The translations under genes were made by a program, and so were the position numbers. Below are positions 1 to 8,248 of a DNA stretch of 64,000 bases, one piece after another. Numbering within the stretch: the first letter of the stretch is position 1; each line of letters opens with the position of its first letter. The stretch comes from Sedimentibacter hydroxybenzoicus DSM 7310. Its GTDB lineage: Bacteria; Bacillota; Clostridia; Tissierellales; Sedimentibacteraceae. The stretch spans positions 42,194 to 106,193 of the forward strand of contig NZ_JACBNQ010000012.1 of the NCBI RefSeq assembly GCF_013403245.1. Direction: 5' to 3'. The notes under the pieces were generated by a model. The model made no database searches. It was not told where the DNA came from and was given only the letters and a program-made list of their open reading frames with translations.

Positions 1-1
1 G

Positions 2-61
2 CTTAGACCCCCTGAGAACCAGTTTTTCCAAGCTATCGAATGAATTAAGATTATTAGTCAA
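2..61 (-). CDS. Start of an unidentified CDS, cut by the window edge
   Basis: An open frame begins at a TTG (61..59) preceded by GAGGAGG with 7 bases of spacing, and runs without a stop to the window edge. The visible N-terminus reads MTNNLNSFDSLEKLVLRGSK. It lies 12 bases after the stop of the hydroxyacid dehydrogenase on the same strand, so it is very likely the next gene of that operon. The visible 20 residues are too few to name a family. They do not resemble the start of the missing gamma or delta (ferredoxin) subunit of the oxidoreductase. Confidence 0.6.
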   Translation of the reverse strand, partial: MTNNLNSFDSLEKLVLRGSK

Positions 62-73
62 AGCTTATCCTCC

Positions 74-1069
74 TCAATCCAAAAATTGTACTTTTTCTTT
101 TATTGCCGGATTTCCGATTGCTTCAGGACACTTTCCTGTAAGAACGTCTGCCACTCCCTGAGCAACCTTTTGTCTAAGCCTTACAAGTGCTTCATTTGTT
201 GCGGCTCCTATATGGCCTGTGGTTATTACATTGTTTAATTTAAATATCTCATCCTCAGGGTCAGGCGGCTCAAATTCAAGAACATCTAAGCCTGCGGCAG
301 CTATAACTCCCTGATTAAGAGCATCACACAAAGCCTTTTGATTAATGAGTGCACCTCTTCCGGTGTTGATCAATATTGCATCCTTTTTCATCATCTTAAG
401 CTGCTCTGCATCTATCATATGATGTGTTGAAGCCATAAGCGGAACATGCAGAGATACATAGTCAGAATTCTTTAAAAGGTATTCCAAATCAACTGACTCA
501 ACATTTAAATCCTTACAGAAATCAAGGTTTATATATGGATCATACGCTATTACCTTCACCTGCAGCGGTTGAACAAGAGGAACAACCTCACGGGCAATCG
601 CTCCGAAGCCTATCAGTCCGAATGTTTTCCCTTTTGTACTTCGGGCTCCCGCAGAAGCCTTAAGTGCACTTTTCCATTCTCCCGATTTAACAATTTCGTT
701 AGCGGGGATTATTCTTCTTTCACATGCGAGCATCAATGTTAGAGCAAGAGTTGCAACCTCCTCCTGACAATAAACAGGTACGTATGTAACTACAATTCCC
801 GCTTCTGTCGCTGCCTCTGCATCAACATTATCAATTCCGACACCATACCTGCCAATAACCTTACATTTTTTTAATTTTGATATTGCTTCTCTAGTAATTT
901 TAGCACCGACGGTTATTATTGCATCCGCATCTGCTGCAACCTTTTCTATTTCTTCCGGTGTGACACAATTATATTGTTCAACGGTAGCACCTATAGCTTC
1001 CAAGATATCCGTTTCATAATGAGTCAACGGAAGAAGTTTATCTACCGAAACTACTTTAAATTTTCCCAT
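74..1069 (-). CDS. D-2-hydroxyacid dehydrogenase (SerA-like family)
   Basis: NAD-dependent 2-hydroxyacid dehydrogenase, 331 residues, usual length for the family. The N-terminal substrate domain has GRYGVGIDNVD. The Rossmann domain carries a GLIGFGAIA dinucleotide motif followed by an acidic residue at the end of strand 2 (AYDPY), which favours NAD. The catalytic set is present: Arg in INTGRGALI, Glu in DVLEFEPP and His in TTGHIGAAT. It lacks the C-terminal ACT domain of biosynthetic 3-phosphoglycerate dehydrogenases. AAAGGAG precedes the ATG. It follows the oxoacid oxidoreductase beta gene by 14 bases, so it probably interconverts a 2-hydroxy acid with the 2-oxo acid used by that enzyme; the exact substrate cannot be read. 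Confidence 0.9.
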   Translation of the reverse strand: MGKFKVVSVDKLLPLTHYETDILEAIGATVEQYNCVTPEEIEKVAADADAIITVGAKITREAISKLKKCKVIGRYGVGIDNVDAEAATEAGIVVTYVPVYCQEEVATLALTLMLACERRIIPANEIVKSGEWKSALKASAGARSTKGKTFGLIGFGAIAREVVPLVQPLQVKVIAYDPYINLDFCKDLNVESVDLEYLLKNSDYVSLHVPLMASTHHMIDAEQLKMMKKDAILINTGRGALINQKALCDALNQGVIAAAGLDVLEFEPPDPEDEIFKLNNVITTGHIGAATNEALVRLRQKVAQGVADVLTGKCPEAIGNPAIKEKVQFLD

Positions 1070-1083
1070 TACATCGTTCTCCT

Positions 1084-1830
1084 TTATTCAGAAATTGTGT
1101 CTTTAAACACAACAGGTTTATAAAATTCAAGGATTTCGTCAGTGATTCTCTTATATGCATCGTTCGGAGAAAGATTCCATCCAATCGGACAAGGACTTAC
1201 TATTTCAACGAGCGAGAATCCCTTTCCGTCTATTTGATTCTGAAAAGCTTTTTTTATAGCCTTCTTTGCAGCACTTATATTTTTTGCAGAATCAACAGAA
1301 ACACGCTCAACGTAGCACGCTCCGTCACATTGGGCAATCATCTCAGACATACGTATCGGCAATCCGTGATAAGAAGGATCTCGTCCGTCAATACAAGTAG
1401 ATGCCTTTTGACCTATTAATGTTGTAGGAGCCATCTGACCGCCTGTCATGCCATAGATTCCATTATTTATAAATAATGATGTAAGATTCTCTCCCCGGGT
1501 AGCAGCATGTATAATCTCAGCCGTTCCAATTGCAGCCAAGTCTCCGTCACCCTGATATGAAAAAACAATTTTGTCAGGCCGTACACGTTTAATTCCTGTA
1601 GCTGTAGCCGGAGCCCGCCCGTGCAGCGGAAAGGCAAAATCAATATTGTAAAAATCATAGAGCATTCCTCCGCATCCAACATATGAAACACCTATTGTGT
1701 TTCCTGCTATACCCAATTCGTCTATAACTTCCGCTAACAGTCTGTTGCAAACACCATGACCGCAGCCGGGGCAATACGTAAACTGTTTTTCATTTAAACT
1801 AATAGGTCTTCCATAAACCTTGTTGGCCAT
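1084..1830 (-). CDS. 2-oxoacid:ferredoxin oxidoreductase, beta (TPP) subunit
   Basis: Thiamine-diphosphate subunit (248 residues) of a cytoplasmic 2-oxoacid:ferredoxin oxidoreductase, which turns a 2-oxo acid and CoA into acyl-CoA, CO2 and reduced ferredoxin. Visible motifs are CPGCGHG near residue 20, a second cysteine in YVGCGGM, and the TPP/Mg signature QGDGDLAAIG followed about 25 residues on by INNGIYGMTGGQ. The sequence is closest in style to the branched-chain (Vor) or indolepyruvate/2-oxoglutarate (Kor) group. The ATG has GGAGGGA upstream and lies 32 bases inside the end of the alpha gene, implying coupled translation. No gamma or ferredoxin delta gene is visible on the upstream side. 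Confidence 0.92.
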   Translation of the reverse strand: MANKVYGRPISLNEKQFTYCPGCGHGVCNRLLAEVIDELGIAGNTIGVSYVGCGGMLYDFYNIDFAFPLHGRAPATATGIKRVRPDKIVFSYQGDGDLAAIGTAEIIHAATRGENLTSLFINNGIYGMTGGQMAPTTLIGQKASTCIDGRDPSYHGLPIRMSEMIAQCDGACYVERVSVDSAKNISAAKKAIKKAFQNQIDGKGFSLVEIVSPCPIGWNLSPNDAYKRITDEILEFYKPVVFKDTISE

Positions 1831-2908
1831 CCAACTCCCTCCAATCCTTACCGTTATTGTCTATTATTGATTTTATTTTTTCACTGACAACATCCATATC
1901 AATAATGCTTCCGCCCATACGACCGTGATAATATACTGGACATATTTCATTAACGTACATTCTGATATCTCTTGTCAACATTCCTGCATTGTGCTCAAGA
2001 ACCACAACTGCTTTAGCATTATGAATAATTTTCTTAAAAGCCCCTTCAGCAAACGGCCATAATGTTATAGGCCTGAACAGTCCAAGCTTATATCCTTCTT
2101 CTCTTGCTTCGGCAATAATTTCATGAGCCATACGGGATACTGAGCCGAAAGCCACTAATATTACCTCGGCATCTTCCGTCATTATTTCTTCAAATCTCTG
2201 TTCGTTAGCAGTGCAAATATCATATTTACGCTGTAAAGCAATATTGTGCTCTTCAAGTTCCTGTGCAGAATTTTTCGGTTCAGCTTTTCTCGGTGCTCTA
2301 CCCTCGCAGCCTGTTAAGGCATAACTTGGCGTAGGTAAATCTTCAGGTGCAATAGGCTTCATAAACTCAACATTTTCTATCATTTGACCTATTGTTCCGT
2401 CTGCCAATATCATTGCAGGGTTTCTGTATTTGTCGGCAAGCTCAAACGCCAATCTCGTCAGATCAGATGCTTCCTGAACTGAATTAGGAGCAAGAACTAT
2501 TACATGGTAATCACCTGTTCCTCCACCCTTTGTTGCCATGTTATAATCGCCCTGCGTTGCAAGTATATTTCCTAATCCCGGTCCTCCACGCATCATATCT
2601 ACGATGACAGCAGGTATCTCCAGATATGCAAGGTGAGAAATTCCTTCTTGTTTCAAAGCCATTGCAGTTCCGGCAGAAGAAGTCATCGCTCTGAAACCGG
2701 CAACAGCACTTCCGAAAACCGCATTAATTGCTGTAATCTCACTTTCAGTTTGAATAAAAACTCTTCCTAGCTTCTTCATGTTTTTGGCCATGTAAGCTGT
2801 CAATTCATTCTGAGGAGTAATAGGATATCCGTAATATGCTTTGCAGCCTGATCGGATAGCCGATTCAGCAATCGCTTCATTTCCTTTCATAAACATTTTC
2901 TTGCTCAA
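1799..2908 (-). CDS. 2-oxoacid:ferredoxin oxidoreductase, alpha subunit
   Basis: Alpha subunit of the oxidoreductase, about 369 residues. It opens with the typical KGNEAIAESAIRSG and GYPITPQNE segment (pyrimidine-binding domain I), has QTESEITAINAV and a Gly-rich MMRGGPGLGN segment, and ends with the transketolase C-terminal domain. I choose TTG at 2908 as the start: AAAGGAG lies 8 bases upstream and the protein then opens with SKKMFMKGNEA as in relatives. The ATG at 2926 would place the Shine-Dalgarno sequence inside the coding region. Together with the beta subunit it forms the catalytic core of a Vor/Kor-type enzyme. Confidence 0.9.
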   Translation of the reverse strand: MSKKMFMKGNEAIAESAIRSGCKAYYGYPITPQNELTAYMAKNMKKLGRVFIQTESEITAINAVFGSAVAGFRAMTSSAGTAMALKQEGISHLAYLEIPAVIVDMMRGGPGLGNILATQGDYNMATKGGGTGDYHVIVLAPNSVQEASDLTRLAFELADKYRNPAMILADGTIGQMIENVEFMKPIAPEDLPTPSYALTGCEGRAPRKAEPKNSAQELEEHNIALQRKYDICTANEQRFEEIMTEDAEVILVAFGSVSRMAHEIIAEAREEGYKLGLFRPITLWPFAEGAFKKIIHNAKAVVVLEHNAGMLTRDIRMYVNEICPVYYHGRMGGSIIDMDVVSEKIKSIIDNNGKDWRELDGQQGLWKTY

Positions 2909-2948
2909 AATAAATTCTCCTTTCATATGTGAAAAATTTTGAATACAT

Positions 2949-3980
2949 TTAATTAATTCCCGTTACTTTTTTCGGAACATGCGTCCCCATTTCTCTTATA
3001 TGTTCTGCACTTATACCCTGTCCAAGCAAGGTCCTGATAAAGCTTTTCCACCCTGGGATAAATTCATGCTGAGGCTGACCGCTGTCAGATGCAAGCATAA
3101 GATGGTCTGTTCCCTTTTCCTTAATAAGCTCTTTTAAAAGAGAAAATGAGTAGTCAAAATTAATTATCCAATTCTGCATTCCAGGCCATGGAACACAGCT
3201 TGTCTCGGCAAACTGCAGGTATGCCCCCAAGTCAATCATCTCCTTGCACTCTTCATGTGTGGCAATTGTTAACTCCTGTGTAACATGGTCAATAATAACA
3301 TCAACATCCATTCCTGCTTTTTTAACATATTTCAATATGTCAAATTTCTCCTCATTTGAAACGTGACAGGTTGCCAAAGCACAGCGTAATCCTTTTGAAT
3401 TATTATTGTAATCAGCTAATACATCAAGCAGTTCTTTCATTTCTGAAGTAAGAACACCGCTTTCCGATACCTTAATTCCGCCTTCTTTTCCCATTGCCGC
3501 ACGCTGATATGCCGAATCAAGTGACGGCAGCCATACTTCTACACACTGACCATACCCTAACGCCGTACGAACAGCATTTATATTCATACCGCCTACCGCA
3601 TCATTAAGCACAATCCCCCCGTAAATTTTTGTAGGAATAAATCGCTCCCCGGACAACGATTTCTCGACAGATAAAATATGCAGCATTTCATTTGTGATCT
3701 GTGCAAAATTGTTAGTCATAGTATAGTGGTCCTTGAAAACAATTGCTCCGACCTTATTTTTACTTGCTTCAATTGATGTTTGTACAATTGTCGGTCTTCC
3801 TGACAGCCATGCTCCTGCGGGAGCTCCATGCGTATGAATATCAACAATGCCTTCAAGCAGCTCTGTAACCTCTTCCGGTTCTACCGGTCTTCCCGGTTCA
3901 AAAATCTGATAAGGCCAAACTGCACTTGTCCGCCTTTTTATCTCCTCATCAGTTAATACAGTGCCATATTTCTGGTTCAT
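2949..3980 (-). CDS. DUF6282-type amidohydrolase-like protein
   Basis: 343-residue cytoplasmic protein. IVDIHTHGAP near residue 48 is a His-x-His metal pair on a first TIM-barrel strand, and further candidate ligands are His in FKDHYTMTN, His in ATCHVSNEE, DVIIDHVTQE and LASDSGQPQ. The layout matches metal-dependent amidohydrolases, and the sequence style matches proteins named DUF6282, whose reaction I do not know. AAAGGAGG precedes the ATG. It is the first gene of the operon transcribed towards the oxidoreductase genes, and its promoter region carries GTATAC boxes like those before the GntR gene. A hydrolytic step preparing the hydroxy or oxo acid is possible but unproven. Confidence 0.7.
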   Translation of the reverse strand: MNQKYGTVLTDEEIKRRTSAVWPYQIFEPGRPVEPEEVTELLEGIVDIHTHGAPAGAWLSGRPTIVQTSIEASKNKVGAIVFKDHYTMTNNFAQITNEMLHILSVEKSLSGERFIPTKIYGGIVLNDAVGGMNINAVRTALGYGQCVEVWLPSLDSAYQRAAMGKEGGIKVSESGVLTSEMKELLDVLADYNNNSKGLRCALATCHVSNEEKFDILKYVKKAGMDVDVIIDHVTQELTIATHEECKEMIDLGAYLQFAETSCVPWPGMQNWIINFDYSFSLLKELIKEKGTDHLMLASDSGQPQHEFIPGWKSFIRTLLGQGISAEHIREMGTHVPKKVTGIN

Positions 3981-4071
3981 AAAAAATCCTCCTTTTATAT
4001 GTTTAGTAAATATTTAAATATAGCTACTCAAATAACAAACCTACAGTTAAGTAGACAGAATGAATACATTC

Positions 4072-4096
4072 TTGTATTCTGTATTCTGTATACACT
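4072..4096. promoter_or_regulatory. Putative GntR operator upstream of the oxoacid operon
   Basis: The stretch contains repeated TGTATTC/TGTATAC units ending in CTGTATACA (4086..4094). The same 9-mer occurs in the promoter region of the adjacent GntR gene (4839..4847). TGTATACA-type half sites are common for FCD-type GntR repressors, so both are candidate binding sites. No footprint evidence is available from sequence alone. Confidence 0.45.
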
Positions 4097-4147
4097 TTGT
4101 ATTAAAAAAAAATAAATTTGTAAATATCATAAATTAAAAGCGAAAAA

Positions 4148-4813
4148 TTAATAACTGTTTGGCACAACCTCTTTAATTATATAATCTATATGTTTTCTCG
4201 AATACTGCATAGCCATTTCACTGTCATTCGCAATTACTGCATTAAGTATATCTTTATGCTGATCACTGCATATTTGAACCGCATTTTCTACTGCAGCCAA
4301 ACTTACATGACTTCTGAATAATCTGTCTCTGAGTGAATTGCTTATCAAAAGCATTCGCGAATTTCCTGATATTTCAATTATTTTTCTGTGAAAGTTTGTA
4401 TCAATTTTAACAAATTCAAGCCCTATTAATTCCTTATCCATATTTTCTAATTTATTAATCTCATTATAGGTATTAATTAACTCCATTTTTTGTTCATCAG
4501 TAATTACTGCGGCGGCCATTCCAGCGGCTTCACATTCCAATGCACGTCTGACCTGCAGAACTTCGATAGCATCTTTTTCGTCAAATTCATTAATCAGAAC
4601 TCTTGAGTTAGGCATGAGCTTAACATATCCCTCATTATTTAATAATCGAAGAGCTTCACGCACAGGCGTCCTGCTGACACCAAGCATTTTTGCAAGTTCA
4701 GTTTCAGAAACCTTCTCCCCTCCTACTAATGTGCCTTCACATATTGCCTTTTTTATTGCTTCACATACATGATTACTAAGCAATTCATAATTCTTTATTT
4801 TTTCTATCATCAT
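4148..4813 (-). CDS. GntR-family transcriptional regulator (FCD domain)
   Basis: 221 residues. The N-terminal winged helix (about 10-75) includes GVSRTPVREAL and a typical LRLLNNEGYV wing. The C-terminal all-helical FCD ligand domain (about 85-215) shows the metal/ligand pattern Asp/His in KIDTNFHRKI and His in DQHKDILNAV. FadR-subfamily regulators of this type usually sense an organic acid and repress a catabolic operon. It sits directly upstream of the DUF6282/oxidoreductase operon on the same strand, separated by a 167-bp gap with its own promoter-like boxes. Start ATGATG follows GATGGGGG, a weak ribosome site, so either Met could be used. Confidence 0.9.
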   Translation of the reverse strand: MMIEKIKNYELLSNHVCEAIKKAICEGTLVGGEKVSETELAKMLGVSRTPVREALRLLNNEGYVKLMPNSRVLINEFDEKDAIEVLQVRRALECEAAGMAAAVITDEQKMELINTYNEINKLENMDKELIGLEFVKIDTNFHRKIIEISGNSRMLLISNSLRDRLFRSHVSLAAVENAVQICSDQHKDILNAVIANDSEMAMQYSRKHIDYIIKEVVPNSY

Positions 4814-4832
4814 AAACCCCCATCTTTTTTAT

Positions 4833-4847
4833 AGTATACTGTATACA
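4833..4847. promoter_or_regulatory. Putative autoregulatory GntR operator
   Basis: AGTATACTGTATACA contains two self-complementary GTATAC boxes one base apart, 20-34 bases upstream of the GntR start. The CTGTATACA part is repeated upstream of the regulated operon at 4086..4094. This suggests autoregulation and control of the operon by the same protein. Confidence 0.45.
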
Positions 4848-5070
4848 ATCAATGTTTACAAGAATAAAATTGTTAACATTATTTAACAAATATACATTAT
4901 AATATTAATTTATTTTTGTCAACTCTTATCTTTTAGAAAAAACGAATACTCTAACTTTGCAAAAACAAAAACTTATAAGTAAATTCGTAAATTGAAAAAA
5001 GCTTTAATATGCTTTATCCTCTACTTTAAGTTTCTCGAATAATTATTTTGACAACATATAAATCCTATAA
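4848..5070. other. AT-rich intergenic stretch
   Basis: Left part of the 547-base gap between the GntR and MerR genes. It is strongly AT-rich, and I see no ORF, tRNA, riboswitch or clear hairpin here. The right part of the gap holds the acetyltransferase remnant and then the leader of the MerR gene. Confidence 0.4.
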
Positions 5071-5228
5071 AGATTATATGAGATTGCAATTGAAAAAGGG
5101 ATATGATAAGATCCTATTAGAAAGCACAAACAATTGGGTATAATGCGAAAAGTTTTATGTTGGATAATTTCTTCATAAAAGAAAAAGAATACGATAAAAA
5201 TATTCATTTATTCAAAGTTCTAATCTGA
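5071..5228 (+). pseudogene. Decayed GNAT acetyltransferase C-terminus
   Basis: Three consecutive short frames read as one broken protein: RLYEIAIEKG, then after a one-base shift YDKILLESTNNWV, then in a third frame YNAKSFMLDNFF and KEYDKNIHLFKVLI followed by TGA. Joined, this looks like the C-terminal half of a GNAT N-acetyltransferase (GYDKILLES...W...Y...FF...FKVL). At least two frameshifts and no recognisable N-terminal part mean it is a pseudogene fragment. Confidence 0.6.
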
Positions 5229-5360
5229 ATTTAAAGAGTAGTCGCTGTGCTTCTCTTGATAATTATGTAGTAACCATAAATTTTTATATAATTTTATATA
5301 GTTTATAGTTAATTAATTAACAAACCATTAACCTGGTTGATACTTTTGGGAGGTCTAACA

Positions 5361-6161
5361 ATGAAATATAAGATTAATGATGTATCTAAATTAATTGGAA
5401 TATCCAAAGAAGCGATTAGATCATACGAGAAAGTTGGAATCATTTCTCCGAAAAGGGATGATAGTAATGGATATAGAACTTATGATATCGAAGATGTAGG
5501 CATATTTATTAGGAGTAGAATATATAAAAATTGGGGTTTTTCGCAACTGGAAATTAAAAAATTGATAAATGAAACAAACTTAGAAGAAACCATAGATGTT
5601 TTAACTGATAAGGAACAGGTTCTTCAAGATAAGATATTAGAAGAGATAAGAATCTTGAACAATTTGAAAAAGTGGAAAAAGAGATATTCAGAAATTGAAA
5701 AACTAATGGGAAATTTTGAAATAGCAAATTCACCTAAACTTTATAAGTTTGATTGTTCAGGAGATTCGGGTTTTTATGAAAATGAAGATGTAATTAAGAC
5801 TACCGCAGATTATATTCTTGATGCGCCATATTTTTATTCGGGTGGGTATTTTAAGAAGTGTGATAATGAACAGAATTGGGAAAATGTTATATTTATGTGC
5901 ATTGATGCAGAAGACAAGGACATTGTAAAACAAACAATATCAGAAAATGCTAAAATAATGGAGAGTCAAAACTGTGTTTGTACTGTAGTTGAAACTAATG
6001 GAAGAAATATAAAAATACAAGATTTAGATTCTCTTTTTGAATTTATAAAATTAAATAAGTTATCTATAGAGGGCAAAATAATGTATATACGTATACTGTC
6101 AATCCACAAAGATAGAGCCCATAAAGTATATACAAAAGTTTTTGTGCCGATTAATATTTAA
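5361..6161 (+). CDS. MerR-family transcriptional regulator
   Basis: 266 residues from the ATG at 5361, which has GGGAGGT upstream; an in-frame TTG at 5337 has no ribosome site. The N-terminal MerR winged helix (1-75) starts YKINDVSKLIGISKEAIRSY. A coiled-coil dimerisation helix follows (about 75-115), then a roughly 150-residue C-terminal effector domain of the BmrR/GyrI-like kind, which I cannot tie to a ligand. It lies 93 bases upstream of the exported reductase gene on the same strand and is its likely regulator. Confidence 0.85.
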   Translation: MKYKINDVSKLIGISKEAIRSYEKVGIISPKRDDSNGYRTYDIEDVGIFIRSRIYKNWGFSQLEIKKLINETNLEETIDVLTDKEQVLQDKILEEIRILNNLKKWKKRYSEIEKLMGNFEIANSPKLYKFDCSGDSGFYENEDVIKTTADYILDAPYFYSGGYFKKCDNEQNWENVIFMCIDAEDKDIVKQTISENAKIMESQNCVCTVVETNGRNIKIQDLDSLFEFIKLNKLSIEGKIMYIRILSIHKDRAHKVYTKVFVPINI

Positions 6162-6254
6162 TAAATATTTTTAAAAACTATTGACTCTTAACCTATTTAA
6201 CACCTTACCATAACATTGTTAAGGTATTAACAATATTAACGGAGGAAATAGTCT

Positions 6255-8078
6255 ATGAAAAATTTAAAATGTAAGAGATTAATAGCATTTTTATTATCAG
6301 TATCGATGATGCTGTCAATGCTAGGGTGTTCTAAATCAGAAACAGGGGTTCAATCACCACAAGAAGAAGGACAATCATTAGGAAAAGAAGGTACACAATC
6401 ATTAAAAGATGGTACTTATGTTGTGAAAGCAAAAGGTCACAATGGTGAAATGGAAGTGGAAGTAATTTTTGAAAATGGCAATATTAAAGATATTTCTTTA
6501 ATAAACCATGTTGAAACTACTGTTATAGGAGAAGGCGCATTTAATGCAATAAAGCCGGTAATAATTGAAAATCAGACGTTAAATGTTGATTTAGTTGCAG
6601 GTGCTACCGTTTCATCAGCTGCGATTCTTAATGCTGTTTCGCTTGCAATTGAAGAAGCAGGTGGAATACCATCTGATTTTAAAGTAAATGCTGTTGAAAA
6701 AAGGACAGCAAAATCAGAAGAAATTACAACAGATGTTGTTGCAATCGGAGCTGGTGTTGCTGGATTAGCCACTGCTATAGAAGCAGTTGATGGTGGTCTG
6801 AATGTAATAGTACTTGAAAAAAATGGCGTAATAGGTGGAACAACAGCAAGGTCAGAAGGTATTATTCAAGCAGCAGGAACACAGCTTCAGCTAGATATGG
6901 GGATTGAAGACACCGCTGAATCCATGTTTGAGGGAATGAAAGAAGTAATAGGAGATACAGCTGAAGTTGATTTTGATTTTGTAAAAATGACTACTGATCA
7001 ATCTGCCGGACATATTCAATGGCTTATCGATAAAGGTGTTCCCTTTCAAAAAGAGGTTAAGGCAGTGCATATATATGAACCAAGAAGTATACCACGAGAG
7101 CACTTTGCAGAAGAAAAGGGAAGCGGCTTAATTGAGAATATGGCAAAATACGCTGAAGAAAACGGTGCTAAAATATTACTCGACACTGCTGCAACAGAAA
7201 TTATAAAAGACGGCAATAAAGTAGTAGGAGTTAAAGCGACAAACAAGTATGGTGATGATATAACAATCTATGCTAAGGCAGTTGTTCTGGCTGCCGGAGG
7301 ATATACAGGTAATAAAGATCTGATGAAAAAATTAAATCCTAATGTTGTTGATTTTGTGTCTGGAGGAATGAATCAAGGTGATGGATATTTACTGGCAGAA
7401 TCTATGGGTGGAGATATGATAGTAAGACCGGATGCATTATATCACTTTATGTATCTTCTGCCTACATCAATTGTTAATCCCGGAGCAATTGGATTTTTTA
7501 CCCCTGAGTTGCTTTTAGTAGCTCCTGATGGAAACAGATATGCAGATGAAGCAAGCTACACATTTGATAGAACAAACACCATAATTGATAAAGGTTATGA
7601 TCATGTTTATGCAGTTGTAAATCAAGAGTTCTATGAAAAGCATAAAGAAGCCGTTGATGAGGGAATTAAGTTTGAAAGGGCATTTAAGGGTGAGACTGTA
7701 CAGGAATTGGCTGAAAATATGGGATTGGATTCAGTTGCATTAGCTAAAACAGTAGAGAGATATAATGAATTGTGCGACAAAAAAATTGATGAAGATTTTA
7801 ATAAACCAGCGGAATACCTGCAAAAAATTGAAGGACCCTATTATGGATTAATGCTTACATCAAGCATTGCAGAAACCTTCAATGGTGTTAGAATTAACGA
7901 ATATGCTCAAGTTATTGGAACTGACGGAAATGTTATTGAAGGTTTCTATGCAGCAGGAAGTTGTGCAATGGCTCAAATGACAAGCCAAAGATACTTTGGT
8001 AGTGGAACAGCAATATTAAATGCAATTACATTTGCAAGAGAAGCTTCAAATCATATTATATCAACATTGAATAGATAA
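6255..8078 (+). CDS. Exported FMN-/FAD-dependent reductase lipoprotein (fumarate/urocanate reductase-like)
   Basis: 607 residues. The N-terminal lipoprotein signal ends in the lipobox LSMLGC (Cys 26). An FMN-binding domain (about 50-125) contains VAGATVSSAA, where the Thr is the expected site of covalent FMN attachment. The flavocytochrome-c type FAD domain (about 150-600) starts with VVAIGAGVAGLATA and ends with the FAD-binding segment GFYAAGSCAM. There is no haem motif. The family reduces fumarate, urocanate, methacrylate or similar acceptors outside the membrane, often fed by membrane flavin electron transfer; the substrate here is unknown. A good GGAGG site precedes the ATG, and a terminator follows, so with MerR this is a two-gene unit. 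Confidence 0.88.
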   Translation: MKNLKCKRLIAFLLSVSMMLSMLGCSKSETGVQSPQEEGQSLGKEGTQSLKDGTYVVKAKGHNGEMEVEVIFENGNIKDISLINHVETTVIGEGAFNAIKPVIIENQTLNVDLVAGATVSSAAILNAVSLAIEEAGGIPSDFKVNAVEKRTAKSEEITTDVVAIGAGVAGLATAIEAVDGGLNVIVLEKNGVIGGTTARSEGIIQAAGTQLQLDMGIEDTAESMFEGMKEVIGDTAEVDFDFVKMTTDQSAGHIQWLIDKGVPFQKEVKAVHIYEPRSIPREHFAEEKGSGLIENMAKYAEENGAKILLDTAATEIIKDGNKVVGVKATNKYGDDITIYAKAVVLAAGGYTGNKDLMKKLNPNVVDFVSGGMNQGDGYLLAESMGGDMIVRPDALYHFMYLLPTSIVNPGAIGFFTPELLLVAPDGNRYADEASYTFDRTNTIIDKGYDHVYAVVNQEFYEKHKEAVDEGIKFERAFKGETVQELAENMGLDSVALAKTVERYNELCDKKIDEDFNKPAEYLQKIEGPYYGLMLTSSIAETFNGVRINEYAQVIGTDGNVIEGFYAAGSCAMAQMTSQRYFGSGTAILNAITFAREASNHIISTLNR

Positions 8079-8089
8079 AAAACATAATA

Positions 8090-8119
8090 GAGGAGGTGCT
8101 TTTACTTCCTCCTTTTTTA
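8090..8119 (+). terminator. Rho-independent terminator after the reductase
   Basis: AGGAGGT and ACTTCCTCCT arms around a short T-rich loop, followed by a run of T. It lies 12 bases after the reductase stop. Confidence 0.7.
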
Positions 8120-8196
8120 TGTTGAATTGAATTATTTCAAAAAAACCAAATAATTTTGACCATTTTAAGATTTGTAAAATTAATCCAAATAACATC

Positions 8197-8224
8197 TTGA
8201 ATTTTGCTGAAATAATGCTATTAT
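8197..8224 (+). promoter_or_regulatory. Putative sigma-A promoter of the HD-GYP gene
   Basis: TTGAAT, 16 bases, TATTAT, ending 24 bases before the start codon and followed by AAAGGAGAG. Confidence 0.4.
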
Positions 8225-8248
8225 ATAAGTATACAAAGGAGAGCCGAT

